From Caldithrix sp. (lineage in GTDB: Bacteria > Zhuqueibacterota > Zhuqueibacteria > Oceanimicrobiales > Oceanimicrobiaceae), in contig SMXE01000127.1 of NCBI GenBank assembly GCA_004357015.1, forward strand, positions 1 through 9,603: 9,603 nucleotides of DNA, read 5' to 3'. The notes below the pieces were generated by a model. It did not search any database. It was not told where the DNA came from and worked only from the letters and a program-made list of their open reading frames with translations. The position numbers were made by a program, and so were the translations under genes. Of this stretch, positions 1 to 7,572 are shown piece by piece (positions within the stretch are counted from its first letter, which is position 1; each line of letters opens with the position of its first letter).

Positions 1-1005
1 AAGCGGGAGCAAGTCATCGAACTGCTGCTGGAATCAGGACAGTGGACCGCACTGCGTTCTCGTCCCTTCGGCAAAGTAGCGAATCCCGAGGATACGCCGC
101 ATTCTGTTTTTGTGACAGCAATGGATACCAACCCCCTGGCGCCGGATGTTACGAAAATCCTGGAGGGCAAAGAGCGGCACTTCCAGAATGGCTTGCAAGT
201 CCTCTCGAAACTGACAGAAGGCAAGGTGTATCTGTGCAAATCGCCGAACGCGAACATCCCGGTTGCGGACATCGATTCCCTTGTGGTTGAAGAATTCGCC
301 GGGCCGCATCCGGCCGGTTTGCCCGGTACGCACATTCATTTTCTGGATCCGGTGAACCGCAACAAAACCGTCTGGTACGTCGGGGCGCAGGATGTGGCGG
401 CCATTGGCTCACTTTTCACCAGCGGCAAGCTGGATGTGGCGCGCGTGGTTTCGCTGTCGGGATCCTCGGTCAAAAATCCACGTTTGATCAAAACACGCAT
501 CGGTGCTGCCCTGGCAGACGTCACCGCGGGCGAGCTCAAAGATGGCGACAACCGCATCGTATCCGGGTGCGTACTCTCCGGCCACACGGCCAGTGACGTG
601 CGGGCGTTCCTCGGCCGATTCCATCAGCAAATTTCCGTTCTGCCCGAAGGCCGGCAAAAGGAATTCCTCGGTTGGCTCAATCCCGGCTTCAATTTGTTTT
701 CAGTCAAAAATATCGTGCTATCGAAGCTGACTCCGCACAGAAAGCTTAGGTTGACAACGGCGACCAACGGCAGCCGCCGGGCGATTGTGCCAAGCGGAAA
801 CTATGAACGGGTGATGCCGCTCGATATCATGCCTCTGTTCCTCTTGCGCTCTTTAGCAATGAACGATGTGGAAGATGCCGAAAAACTGGGGGCTCTGGAA
901 TTGGACGAGGAGGACCTCGCACTTTGCACTTTTGTTTGCCCCTCCAAGCTTGACTACGGGCCCATGTTGAGAAGAAACCTAATAACACTCGAGAAGGAAG
1001 GTTAG
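1..1005 (+). CDS. nqrA: Na+-translocating NADH:quinone reductase subunit A (5' end outside window)
   Basis: NqrA is the peripheral cytoplasmic subunit of Na+-NQR, which passes electrons from NADH to quinone while pumping Na+; NqrA is associated with the quinone site. The frame is open from base 1 to TAG at 1003-1005, giving 334 residues, about the C-terminal three quarters of the usual ~445. The GTG at 112 and ATG at 121 are internal: the frame continues upstream with family-typical sequence ([16 protein letters not shown], then [12 protein letters not shown]). Other hallmarks are [18 protein letters not shown], the [13 protein letters not shown] block and the C-terminal [20 protein letters not shown] followed by [12 protein letters not shown]. 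It overlaps the nqrB start by one base (TAGTG), implying translational coupling. The shared operon and the NqrF/NqrA pair distinguish this from an Rnf complex. The start codon and promoter lie left of the window. Confidence 0.97.
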   Translation, partial: KREQVIELLLESGQWTALRSRPFGKVANPEDTPHSVFVTAMDTNPLAPDVTKILEGKERHFQNGLQVLSKLTEGKVYLCKSPNANIPVADIDSLVVEEFAGPHPAGLPGTHIHFLDPVNRNKTVWYVGAQDVAAIGSLFTSGKLDVARVVSLSGSSVKNPRLIKTRIGAALADVTAGELKDGDNRIVSGCVLSGHTASDVRAFLGRFHQQISVLPEGRQKEFLGWLNPGFNLFSVKNIVLSKLTPHRKLRLTTATNGSRRAIVPSGNYERVMPLDIMPLFLLRSLAMNDVEDAEKLGALELDEEDLALCTFVCPSKLDYGPMLRRNLITLEKEG

Positions 1006-2207
1006 TGAAAATCTTTAGAAATTTTCTGGAAAGTCAGGAAAAACATTTTGTTGCAGGTGGTAAGTTAGAAAGGCTGTACCCGCTTTACGAAGCGACATAC
1101 ACATTCATGTATACCCCCGGGACAGTCACACAAACGGCTTCGCACGTGCGTGATGCACTCGACTTGAAGCGCATGATGATCATTGTGGTCGTCTCGCTGA
1201 TTCCCGCTGTGGCGATGGGCATGTACAACACCGGGCTGCAGGCCAATCTGGCGCTGCAAAAGCTCAGCCTTGCGGCGGTGGAAGGCTGGCGCGGCAGCGT
1301 GCTGGCTGCGCTCGGCATTGGCATCGATGCTGGCAGCGTGCTGGACAATGTCGTGCACGGCGCGCTCTATTTCATCCCGCTCTATTTGATTACCATTGCC
1401 GCGGGCGGTGTCTGGGAAGTGGTTTTTGCGACGGTTCGCCGGCACGAAATCACTGAAGGGTTTCTCGTGACCAGCCTGCTTTTTCCGCTCACCTTGCCCC
1501 CGGATATTCCCTGGTGGCAGGTCGTGATTGGTATTTCATTTGGAGTGGTCATTGGCAAAGAAATTTTTGGCGGTGTGGGCATGAATATTTTGAACCCGGC
1601 GCTGACCGCGCGCGCCTTTCTCTACTTCGCCTATCCCGCCCAGATCTCCGGCGACGCCGTTTGGGTTGCGGTCGATGGCTTTAGCCGCGCCACGCCTCTG
1701 GCAGAACTGGCTGACCCCGTGCTGAAACTTTCCGTGACAATGAGGGAGGCGTTCATCGGGATCATCCCGGGTTCGATAGGGGAGACATCTACACTTGCCT
1801 GTCTCATCGGCGCCTTCGTTTTGATTGTGACCCGGATTGGCTCGTGGCGCATCATGTTGAGCGTTGTACTGGGGATGGTGGGCCTGTCTGCGCTGTTAAA
1901 TTTTGTCGGCAGCGCCACCAACCCGATGTTTCAGGTGACGCCTGCCTGGCACTTTGTGCTGGGCGGGTTTGCTTTCGGCGCCGTGTTCATGGCCACCGAC
2001 CCGGTGAGCGCGGCGATGACCTCGCAGGGTCAATGGTTCTACGGCATCTTGATCGGCGCCTTGACGGTTTTGGTCCGCGTCATCAACCCGGCTTTTCCGG
2101 AAGGCATGATGCTGGCCATCCTCTTTGGAAATCTCTTTGCACCGATTATTGACAAAATTTTCATCAACAGAAATATTAAAAGGAGGCTGTTGAATTATGG
2201 CCGATGA
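1005..2207 (+). CDS. nqrB: Na+-NQR subunit B, membrane flavoprotein
   Basis: NqrB is a large integral membrane subunit carrying covalent FMN and riboflavin and forming the core of the Na+ path. The 400-residue product is close to the usual ~410. GTG at 1005 is chosen because the N-terminus ([19 protein letters not shown]) aligns with known NqrB starts and AAGGAAGG at 994-1001 lies just upstream. Multiple hydrophobic helices follow (from about residue 58), with signature segments [16 protein letters not shown] and [17 protein letters not shown]. The FMN site is D-G-F-S-R-A-T with Thr230 as the predicted phosphoester-linked residue; its Arg replaces the usual Gly of S-G-A-T. Conserved membrane acids are visible at Asp332 (MATDPVSA) and Asp383 (IIDKIF), which I take to correspond to Asp346 and Asp397 studied in Vibrio cholerae. 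It overlaps nqrC by 11 bases. Confidence 0.97.
   Translation: MKIFRNFLESQEKHFVAGGKLERLYPLYEATYTFMYTPGTVTQTASHVRDALDLKRMMIIVVVSLIPAVAMGMYNTGLQANLALQKLSLAAVEGWRGSVLAALGIGIDAGSVLDNVVHGALYFIPLYLITIAAGGVWEVVFATVRRHEITEGFLVTSLLFPLTLPPDIPWWQVVIGISFGVVIGKEIFGGVGMNILNPALTARAFLYFAYPAQISGDAVWVAVDGFSRATPLAELADPVLKLSVTMREAFIGIIPGSIGETSTLACLIGAFVLIVTRIGSWRIMLSVVLGMVGLSALLNFVGSATNPMFQVTPAWHFVLGGFAFGAVFMATDPVSAAMTSQGQWFYGILIGALTVLVRVINPAFPEGMMLAILFGNLFAPIIDKIFINRNIKRRLLNYGR
2181..2186 (+). promoter_or_regulatory. Ribosome binding site of nqrC
   Basis: A perfect AGGAGG sits inside the 3' end of nqrB, ten bases before the nqrC ATG at 2197. It supports that ATG as the start even though it overlaps the nqrB coding end. 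Confidence 0.8.
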
Positions 2208-3000
2208 AGGAATAGGTAAGATTCTAAAGGTCGCGCTGGGGGTCTGCATCTTTTGCTCCGTCTTTGTCGCAACGGCTGCGGTCGGCCTCAAGGGCATTCA
2301 GGAGCGCAACAAGAAACTCGACAAGGTCAAGAACATTTTGCTCGCCGGCGATCTCTACACCAACAACGAGGAGATCGAAAAAATCTATACAGACTACATC
2401 GAGCCAGTCATGATCGATCTCACAACCGGGGAAGCCGTTGGTGAGGACATATTCAACGACAAATTCAACATCGGGACGTTCGATATCAAAGTGATGGCGG
2501 AAGACCCGGAGTATGGTCAGGCCATTCCGGCCAAGCAGGACCTTGCCCACATCAAGCGTAGACCGAAATACATGGTGGTTTATTTGGTTAAGAAGGACGA
2601 TGCCATCGACAAGATAATTCTGCCAATGTATGGCAAGGGCCTCTGGTCGACCATGTACGGATTCCTGGCGCTCGGCAGCGACCTCAAGACGATTCGCGGA
2701 CTAACGTTTTACGAGCATGGTGAAACACCCGGACTTGGCGGTGAGATTGAAAACCCGCGCTGGCGAAAAACCTGGGATGGCAAGCTGGCTTTTGACGATG
2801 CCGGCAATGTCATTATAACCGTCATCAAAGGCAAAGTCGTTCCCGGCCGGCCCGAAGCATCGCATCAGGTCGACGGACTCTCCGGCGCTACCATAACCAC
2901 ACGCGGCGTCGATCAACTTATGAAATATTGGCTGGGAGAGAACGGATATGGTCCGTTCTTATCAAGAATGCGCAGAGGAAACTCAGATGAGCAAGTATAG
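2197..3000 (+). CDS. nqrC: Na+-NQR subunit C, FMN-binding
   Basis: NqrC is a membrane-anchored subunit with a periplasmic FMN-binding domain that relays electrons within Na+-NQR. The 267-residue product (family ~255-265) has one N-terminal membrane helix (about residues 9-31) and then a soluble domain. The sequence [14 protein letters not shown], the [17 protein letters not shown] block and the flavinylation motif D-G-L-S-G-A-T (Thr232, followed by ITTRGVDQL) are diagnostic of the family's FMN-binding domain. ApbE, encoded downstream, is the expected enzyme that attaches FMN to Thr232. The end of the gene overlaps the start of nqrD by 14 bases. A strong RBS supports the ATG. Confidence 0.97.
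   Translation: MADEGIGKILKVALGVCIFCSVFVATAAVGLKGIQERNKKLDKVKNILLAGDLYTNNEEIEKIYTDYIEPVMIDLTTGEAVGEDIFNDKFNIGTFDIKVMAEDPEYGQAIPAKQDLAHIKRRPKYMVVYLVKKDDAIDKIILPMYGKGLWSTMYGFLALGSDLKTIRGLTFYEHGETPGLGGEIENPRWRKTWDGKLAFDDAGNVIITVIKGKVVPGRPEASHQVDGLSGATITTRGVDQLMKYWLGENGYGPFLSRMRRGNSDEQV
2974..2980 (+). promoter_or_regulatory. Ribosome binding site of nqrD, deciding its start
   Basis: AGAGGAA lies six bases before ATG 2987 and within the nqrC 3' end. It favours ATG 2987 over the upstream in-frame ATG at 2948, which would add thirteen residues unlike any NqrD N-terminus. Confidence 0.75.
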
Positions 3001-3607
3001 CAAGGTTTTGTTTGACCCGCTTTTTAAAAACAATCCCATCGCGCTGCAGATCCTGGGTGTCTGTTCCGCGCTTGCCGTTACGACCAAGATGGAAACCACC
3101 CTGGTGATGGCGCTGGCAGTCACTTTGGTTACAGGATTTTCCAGCTTTTCGGTGAGTATGATTCGGGCACACACGCCGAGCAGCATCCGTATTCTGGTTG
3201 AAATGACGATCATTGCATCGCTGGTGATCGTCGCCGACCAATTCATAAAAGCGTATGCTTATGATATCAGCAAGCAGCTTTCTATTTTTGTGGGGTTAAT
3301 TATCACCAACTGTATCCTCCTTGGCCGCGCCGAAGCGTTCGCGCTTAAGAATCCCCCGGGCATCAGCTTTTTGGATGGCATTGGCAACGGCATCGGCTAC
3401 AGTCTGGTACTATTGGTCGTCGGCTTTTTCCGTGAGTTGCTCGGTTCCGGAAAACTGCTTGGCAACACAATTTTTCTCCTGAATACAGAGGGCGGTTGGT
3501 ACGTGCCGAATGGCCTGTTTCTGCTGGCACCCAGCGCCTTCATCCTGATCGGTCTCTTCATCTGGACGCTCAGAACCTGGAAACCCGAACAAGTAGAAGA
3601 GGATTAA
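2987..3607 (+). CDS. nqrD: Na+-NQR subunit D, membrane subunit
   Basis: NqrD is a six-helix membrane protein that pairs with NqrE as inverted-topology homologues. Together they hold an iron centre (2Fe-2S in recent structures) in the middle of the membrane. The 206-residue product has the usual length. It opens with [20 protein letters not shown] and carries the two expected membrane Cys, Cys26 (GVCSALAV) and Cys109 ([15 protein letters not shown]). The latter is the family signature shared with RnfA/E-type proteins. [14 protein letters not shown] and [11 protein letters not shown] are typical C-terminal blocks. The start is set by RBS and homology; the upstream ATG at 2948 is judged not used. 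The gene overlaps nqrC by 14 bases, and nqrE follows after four bases. Maturation of the iron centre is expected to need NqrM, encoded downstream. Confidence 0.97.
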   Translation: MSKYSKVLFDPLFKNNPIALQILGVCSALAVTTKMETTLVMALAVTLVTGFSSFSVSMIRAHTPSSIRILVEMTIIASLVIVADQFIKAYAYDISKQLSIFVGLIITNCILLGRAEAFALKNPPGISFLDGIGNGIGYSLVLLVVGFFRELLGSGKLLGNTIFLLNTEGGWYVPNGLFLLAPSAFILIGLFIWTLRTWKPEQVEED

Positions 3608-3611
3608 TAAA

Positions 3612-4223
3612 ATGGCGGAACACTATCTTAGCTTGTTTCTCAAGGCCGTTTTTATTGAGAACCTGGCGCTTTCGTTTTTTCTGGGCATGTGTACCTATCT
3701 CGCTGTTTCAAAGCATGTGGGTACAGCCACGGGGCTCGGGATTGCAGTGGTTGTGGTGCAGACCATCACGGTCCCGGTCAACAATTTGCTCTATGTGCAT
3801 GTCTTGAAGCCAGGTGCGTTGGCCTGGGCCGGGTTGCCGGACGTCGATCTTACGTTCCTCGGCCTGGTGATTTACATCGGTGTGATAGCCGCCATGGTAC
3901 AAATCCTGGAGATGGCGCTGGACAAGTTTGTCCCCAAGCTGTACAATGCATTGGGTATTTTTCTCCCTCTCATCACGGTAAACTGTGCTATCTTGGGCGG
4001 CTCGCTTTTCATGGTGGAAAGAAACTACAATTTTACAGAAAGCATCGTTTATGGCTTTGGCTCGGGCGCCGGCTGGGCGCTGGCAATTATCCTGCTCGCC
4101 GGCATCCGCGAAAAGATGAAATACAGCAACGTGCCCGCAGGCCTCAAAGGGCTTGGGATCACATTTATTACCGTCGGTCTTATGGCGATGGCGTTCATGC
4201 TGTTTTCCGGAATAGAACTTTAA
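3612..4223 (+). CDS. nqrE: Na+-NQR subunit E, membrane subunit
   Basis: NqrE is the partner of NqrD and completes the intramembrane iron site. The product is 203 residues and strongly hydrophobic, with six helices expected. Family landmarks are the N-terminal [20 protein letters not shown], the first ligand Cys27 ([13 protein letters not shown]), [18 protein letters not shown], the second ligand Cys125 ([13 protein letters not shown]) and the C-terminal [20 protein letters not shown]. Cys27 and Cys125 match the pair that, with the two NqrD cysteines, makes a four-Cys site. AGAGGA at 3598-3603 is its RBS. The gene lies four bases after nqrD, and nqrF follows after thirteen bases with its own AGAGGAA. 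Confidence 0.97.
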   Translation: MAEHYLSLFLKAVFIENLALSFFLGMCTYLAVSKHVGTATGLGIAVVVVQTITVPVNNLLYVHVLKPGALAWAGLPDVDLTFLGLVIYIGVIAAMVQILEMALDKFVPKLYNALGIFLPLITVNCAILGGSLFMVERNYNFTESIVYGFGSGAGWALAIILLAGIREKMKYSNVPAGLKGLGITFITVGLMAMAFMLFSGIEL

Positions 4224-4236
4224 AGAGGAAGTTTTA

Positions 4237-5472
4237 ATGACGGGCTTGAGTTTAATTGCGCTTGGGGTGGCTATGTTCACCCTGATCGTGGTTGCGCTGG
4301 TGATGGTTATCCTTTTGGCAAGATCAAAATTGGTCGCCACGGGCAACGTAAAGATCATTATCAACGACAGTACGGATAACTTCCTTGAAGTTCCTGTTGG
4401 CAGTAAGCTGCTAAACACGCTGGCGGACCGCAACATCTTTTTGCCCTCAGCCTGCGGCGGCGGCGGTACCTGTGGTGAATGCAGGGTCATAGTGACGGAG
4501 GGCGGCGGAGATGTGCTTCCCACCGAAACCTCCAAACTGAACCGCAAGCAGATTCGCGAAAAGTACCGGCTTTCCTGCCAGGTTGCAGTCAAAGGCGACC
4601 TGAAGCTTGAAATTCCGCCCGAAATGTTTGAAATCAAGAAGTGGAAATGCACGGTGCGTTCAAACAAAAACGTGGCGACGTTTATCAAAGAGTTGGTGCT
4701 GGATTTGCCCGAAGGCGAAAACGTGGACTTCCGCGCCGGCGGCTATATTCAGATCGAAGCGCCGCAGCACCAAGTGCGTTACGATCAGTTTTTGATCGAA
4801 GATGAATACAAACCGGACTGGGATAAATTCAATCTCTGGCGTTACGTTTCAAACGTGGATGAGCCCATCGTACGCGCCTATTCTATGGCGAATTACCCGG
4901 ATGAAAAAGGCATCATCATGTTGAACGTGCGGATTGCGTCGCCGCCGCCCCGCCTGCCAAACGTGCCGCCGGGAAAGATGTCTTCCTATCTTTTTGGTCT
5001 CAAACCGGGCGACAATGTAACGATTTCAGGACCATACGGAGAATTCTTTGCGAAAGACACGGACGCTGAGATGGTCTTTATTGGCGGCGGTGCCGGAATG
5101 GCGCCCATGCGTTCGCATATTTTCGATCAACTCAAACGCCTGGATTCCAAACGCAAGATTTCCTTCTGGTACGGCGCCCGCAGCCTGACAGAGATGTTCT
5201 ATGTCCAGGATTTCGAAAGGCTGGCCAAAGAATATGACAATTTCGGCTTGCACATTGCCCTGTCAGAGCCGCTGCCCGAAGACAACTGGACCGGCTACAC
5301 AGGGTTCATTCATCAAGTGCTCTCTGACCGCTACCTGAATGACCATCCTGCGCCGGAAGATTGCGAATACTACATCTGCGGCCCGCCGATGATGAACAGC
5401 GCTGTCATAAATATGCTTGATAATCTCGGCGTAGAGCCTGAGAACGTCATGTTCGACGACTTTGGTGGATAA
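4237..5472 (+). CDS. nqrF: Na+-NQR subunit F, NADH dehydrogenase (FAD, 2Fe-2S)
   Basis: NqrF is the entry point for electrons: it oxidises NADH and passes electrons through FAD to a plant-ferredoxin-type 2Fe-2S cluster. The 411-residue product (family ~408) has one N-terminal membrane helix (about residues 4-28). Then comes a ferredoxin domain with ligands Cys73, Cys79, Cys82 ([14 protein letters not shown]) and Cys114 (LSCQV). The rest is a ferredoxin-NADP reductase-like module. FAD binding is shown by R-A-Y-S at 213-216, and NADH binding by the Gly-rich [12 protein letters not shown] from residue 283, YICGPPMM with Cys381, and the C-terminal MFDDFGG. All cofactor residues are present. AGAGGAA at 4224-4230 precedes ATG 4237. 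This is the last structural subunit; an 87-base gap with an inverted repeat separates it from the accessory genes. Confidence 0.98.
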   Translation: MTGLSLIALGVAMFTLIVVALVMVILLARSKLVATGNVKIIINDSTDNFLEVPVGSKLLNTLADRNIFLPSACGGGGTCGECRVIVTEGGGDVLPTETSKLNRKQIREKYRLSCQVAVKGDLKLEIPPEMFEIKKWKCTVRSNKNVATFIKELVLDLPEGENVDFRAGGYIQIEAPQHQVRYDQFLIEDEYKPDWDKFNLWRYVSNVDEPIVRAYSMANYPDEKGIIMLNVRIASPPPRLPNVPPGKMSSYLFGLKPGDNVTISGPYGEFFAKDTDAEMVFIGGGAGMAPMRSHIFDQLKRLDSKRKISFWYGARSLTEMFYVQDFERLAKEYDNFGLHIALSEPLPEDNWTGYTGFIHQVLSDRYLNDHPAPEDCEYYICGPPMMNSAVINMLDNLGVEPENVMFDDFGG

Positions 5473-5492
5473 AGCAAGTTTCATATTTTTGG

Positions 5493-5537
5493 GTTCAAAG
5501 TTTAGAGTTTCGAGACAGTCCCTCTAAAATTTTGAAC
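5493..5537. repeat. Imperfect inverted repeat in the nqrF-CBS gap
   Basis: GTTCAAAGTTTAGAG (5493-5507) faces CTCTAAAATTTTGAAC (5522-5537) across a 14-base loop, giving an AT-rich stem of about 15 pairs with one bulge or mismatch. A T-run lies to the left (5486-5490) and none directly to the right. It is therefore not a classical plus-strand intrinsic terminator; in the minus direction the T-run reads as A. It could act as an mRNA-processing or stability hairpin setting subunit versus accessory gene levels, or be a copy of a dispersed repeat. Which of these applies cannot be told from one copy. Confidence 0.6.
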
Positions 5538-5548
5538 TTCAAACTCAT

Positions 5549-5554
5549 AAGGAG
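5549..5554 (+). promoter_or_regulatory. Ribosome binding site of the CBS-domain gene
   Basis: AAGGAG lies five bases before ATG 5560, immediately right of the inverted repeat. It supports independent translation initiation after the longest gap in the operon. Confidence 0.75.
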
Positions 5555-5559
5555 AAGCG

Positions 5560-6027
5560 ATGAAAACGGCCGTTGAGATCCTGAACGAAAAGGGCGCGGA
5601 CATGATCTGTGTCTCGCCAGACACAACCATCTTCGATACCCTTAACAAGATGCTTGAAAGCAAGATCGGCGCCATCTTGATCAAAGACGGTGATAAAATT
5701 GTTGGCATCTGGACCGAGCGGGATCTGATGCAAAATACGGTCGAACCCGGTTTCGATCCGAAGACGGCCAAAATCGGCGACTACATGACAACGGATCTGC
5801 TCGCTGCCCCTTACAATGCCACGGTGTACTATCTTAAAGATCAGTTTCTTGGCCGCCGCCTGCGCCACCTGCTCATAGAGCGGGACGGTGAATACATCGG
5901 CATTCTTTCAACCGGCGATGTCATTCGGGCAAGCCTCTATGAAAAGGATCAGGAACTGCGTAATCTCAATGCCATCGTGAGTTGGGACTATTACGAAGAT
6001 TGGCGCTGGGGTAGAAAAAAGAAGTAG
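5560..6027 (+). CDS. Two-CBS-domain protein, putative nucleotide-sensing regulator in the nqr operon
   Basis: The 155-residue soluble protein is essentially a Bateman module. CBS domain 1 spans about residues 9-60 and CBS domain 2 about 74-130. Each ends with the ribose/phosphate-binding signature of ligand-binding CBS domains: G-I-W-T-E-R-D (Thr52, Asp55) and G-I-L-S-T-G-D (Ser117, Asp120). No catalytic, DNA-binding or membrane domain is attached, and the C-terminal tail is aromatic and basic (SWDYYEDWRWGRKKK). Stand-alone CBS pairs usually bind AMP, ATP, NAD(H) or related nucleotides and modulate partner proteins. Its position between nqrF and apbE, with apbE 11 bases downstream, suggests it is co-expressed with the sodium pump. 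A role in sensing energy or redox state for Na+-NQR is inference; an unrelated passenger role is possible. The start is set by a good RBS. Confidence 0.88.
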   Translation: MKTAVEILNEKGADMICVSPDTTIFDTLNKMLESKIGAILIKDGDKIVGIWTERDLMQNTVEPGFDPKTAKIGDYMTTDLLAAPYNATVYYLKDQFLGRRLRHLLIERDGEYIGILSTGDVIRASLYEKDQELRNLNAIVSWDYYEDWRWGRKKK

Positions 6028-6038
6028 TCCGACCTGCC

Positions 6039-7079
6039 ATGCTAGCCATCTTGCTTAAACCCAGGTTGATTAATGCTGCCCTGCTTCTGGTGGCGCTTTG
6101 CCTCGGCGCGTGCTCAGAGCGCCCGAACAAGCCTGACCTGCTAACCATTCAAGGCCGCACCATGGGCACGAACTTCCTGGTCAAGATCGTTGAAGACCGC
6201 AATGTCCGCGTTCAAGAACGCCTTGCTATTGAGCAACAGATCAACCGGCTGCTGGAAGAAGTCAACCAGCAGATGTCAACTTACCTGCCGGATTCGGAAA
6301 TTTCTCTCTTCAATCAATACAGGGGAACGGATTGGTTTCAAATCTCCAGGGATTTTGCCATCGTTTTGCAGAGGGCTTTGGAGATCAGCCATTTGTCAAA
6401 CGGCAGTTTTGATATCACGGTGGGCCCGCTGGTGAATCTGTGGGGGTTCGGGCCTGAAAAAAGAGACGAGGTCGTCCCTTCCGCCGCCGAAATAGAAGAA
6501 CGGCGTCCGTCGGTTGGTTACAAGAAACTTACGGTTACTCTTTTCCCGCCTGCCATCATGAAAAGCCTCCCGGAATTATACTGCGATCTATCGGCCATCG
6601 CCAAGGGGTTCGGCGTCGATAAGGTTTCGGATTACCTCGAGGGGTTGGGTGTAAAAAACTACATGGTGGAAATTGGCGGCGAAGTCCGTGTAAAAGGGAA
6701 GAGCCCGACCGGCGTGTGGCGCATCGGCGTGGAGCGGCCGGATGATCCCACCGGCCTTCAGGCAGTCATCGAGATCTCCGACAACGCGATGGCGACATCC
6801 GGTGATTATTTTAATTACTTTGAGAAAGACGGCGTGCGGTATTCGCACACCATCGATCCCATAACCGGCAGACCGATCATACACAAGCTGGCATCGGTGA
6901 CGATCATTCACCCTTTATGCACCATGGCTGATGGACTGGCCACCGCCATTAACGTGATGGGGCCGGATGCCGGATACGAATTCGCGTTGCAACAAAACCT
7001 TCCAGTGTTCATGATAGTTAGAGATGAAGATGGCTTCGTTGAAAAAATGACACCACAATTCAAAAAGTATTTCAACTGA
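6039..7079 (+). CDS. apbE: FAD:protein FMN transferase, lipoprotein
   Basis: ApbE uses FAD and Mg2+ to attach FMN through a phosphoester bond to Thr/Ser in D-x-x-S/T-x-A-T motifs; the obvious substrates here are NqrB Thr230 and NqrC Thr232. The 346-residue product starts with a lipoprotein signal: hydrophobic segment 11-22 and lipobox L-G-A-C with Cys25 as the lipidated residue, followed by Ser. This points to an anchored protein on the outer face of the inner membrane or in the periplasm. Family motifs in order are TMGT (41-44), FDITVGPLVNLWGFG (124-138), DLSAIAKGFGVD (183-194), EIGGEVRVKG (211-220), SGDYFNYF (254-261), YSHTIDP with His270, and MADGLATA with Asp298 as likely metal ligand. 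Length is usual. The RBS is weak and the gene sits 11 bases behind the CBS gene, so translation may be coupled. Confidence 0.96.
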   Translation: MLAILLKPRLINAALLLVALCLGACSERPNKPDLLTIQGRTMGTNFLVKIVEDRNVRVQERLAIEQQINRLLEEVNQQMSTYLPDSEISLFNQYRGTDWFQISRDFAIVLQRALEISHLSNGSFDITVGPLVNLWGFGPEKRDEVVPSAAEIEERRPSVGYKKLTVTLFPPAIMKSLPELYCDLSAIAKGFGVDKVSDYLEGLGVKNYMVEIGGEVRVKGKSPTGVWRIGVERPDDPTGLQAVIEISDNAMATSGDYFNYFEKDGVRYSHTIDPITGRPIIHKLASVTIIHPLCTMADGLATAINVMGPDAGYEFALQQNLPVFMIVRDEDGFVEKMTPQFKKYFN

Positions 7080-7094
7080 CTGGGGATTCAACAG

Positions 7095-7328
7095 ATGATT
7101 CAATTTGCGCTGGTTTTTGGTTTTTTTGTCGTTGGATTTTCTTTTATGGCCGCATGCCTCCATTTTAGTAAATTTCAGGGCAAAGGAGGATGCTGTGGTG
7201 GTGATAACATAGAAGGCCTTGAGGAAGGCAACGATGCGGATGCCTGCTTCACCTGCCCAAACCGAGGCTCTGAAGACTGTGCAGAAGTTGATGTCGCCGA
7301 CCTGCCATCAACGCCTCAGTCCGCTTAA
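7095..7328 (+). CDS. nqrM: Na+-NQR maturation protein NqrM
   Basis: NqrM (DUF539 family) is a small membrane protein required to assemble the iron centre between NqrD and NqrE. The 77-residue product has one N-terminal helix (about residues 2-22) and then a Cys-rich cytoplasmic-type tail: Cys33-Cys34-Gly-Gly, C-x-x-C at Cys51/Cys54, and Cys62. The family pattern is typically G-S-C-G-G followed by C-x-x-C and a further Cys. The doublet Cys33/Cys34 and Cys21 inside the helix look like extras. A purine-rich GGGGA at 7082-7086 is a reasonable RBS. The gene sits 15 bases after apbE and ends the operon. Its presence beside apbE means both cofactor-insertion functions travel with the pump. Confidence 0.93.
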   Translation: MIQFALVFGFFVVGFSFMAACLHFSKFQGKGGCCGGDNIEGLEEGNDADACFTCPNRGSEDCAEVDVADLPSTPQSA

Positions 7329-7480
7329 ACGCACTTTTGCTTTTTTTCTCCCTTCTTCCGGAAATACTCCTTCCTGTTCTCCAAAAAACCCTTCATGTCT
7401 TTGAACCGATGCGTGTGAAGCCCGTCTAAAAAAGTAGTTCCATCATGAAAATCTGGCGCTCGGTAAAAGTAACTGTTTGG
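7325..7480 (-). pseudogene. Possible degraded C-terminal coding fragment, unidentified
   Basis: On the minus strand a 51-codon open stretch runs from just after a TAG (7481-7483) to TAA at 7325-7327, tail-to-tail with nqrM and overlapping its stop by two bases. The translation looks protein-like, with charged amphipathic content (for example DGLHTHRFKDMKGFLENRKE, then a Lys-rich end). It has no plausible start or RBS; the only internal Met is codon 29. Minus-strand sequence upstream is open only in short pieces in other frames, as expected of a decayed gene. I do not recognise the family. It could equally be chance reading in A/T-rich DNA. Confidence 0.3.
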
Positions 7481-7572
7481 CTACGAGTTTCAGATCGATG
7501 TGATCAATGACCAGCGCTACAACCTGGGCGAATCATGCCCTCGTTCACTTCATCTACCCCACGTTGTTCGAC
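7329..7572. other. Gap between convergent nqrM and beta-barrel gene
   Basis: These 244 bases contain no intact gene and no convincing G/C-rich hairpin followed by a T-run, so I cannot mark a terminator for either converging unit. A pyrimidine-rich T stretch (about 7335-7356) follows nqrM. A second protein-like snippet, GYEFQIDVINDQRYNLGE, reads on the plus strand at about 7479-7532 but starts behind a TAA and has no initiation signal. Together with the minus-strand tail at 7325-7480, this suggests eroded sequence from former genes. Confidence 0.4.

Noticed and set aside
112..1005. GTG at 112 (or ATG 121) as the start of nqrA
   Set aside because: The frame is open to base 1 and the upstream codons encode conserved NqrA sequence, so the gene is truncated by the window, not started here.
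2948..2986. Upstream ATG at 2948 as the nqrD start
   Set aside because: The extra thirteen residues do not resemble NqrD, and ATG 2987 has a well-placed AGAGGAA and the family-typical N-terminus.
3708..4688. Long 326-codon open frame on the minus strand
   Set aside because: It is antisense to nqrE/nqrF, whose identities are certain. Its composition (His/Arg/Gln-rich stretches) is that of a shadow frame, and it has no RBS or recognisable domain.
1..5472. Rnf complex instead of Na+-NQR
   Set aside because: The NqrA and NqrF types, the subunit order A-F, and the presence of nqrM are specific to Na+-NQR; no RnfB/RnfC polyferredoxin is present.
7329..7365. Intrinsic terminator after nqrM
   Set aside because: There is a T-rich stretch but no preceding G/C-rich stem that I can find; the small TTCCGGAA palindrome at 7356-7363 lies after the T's and has no T-run behind it.
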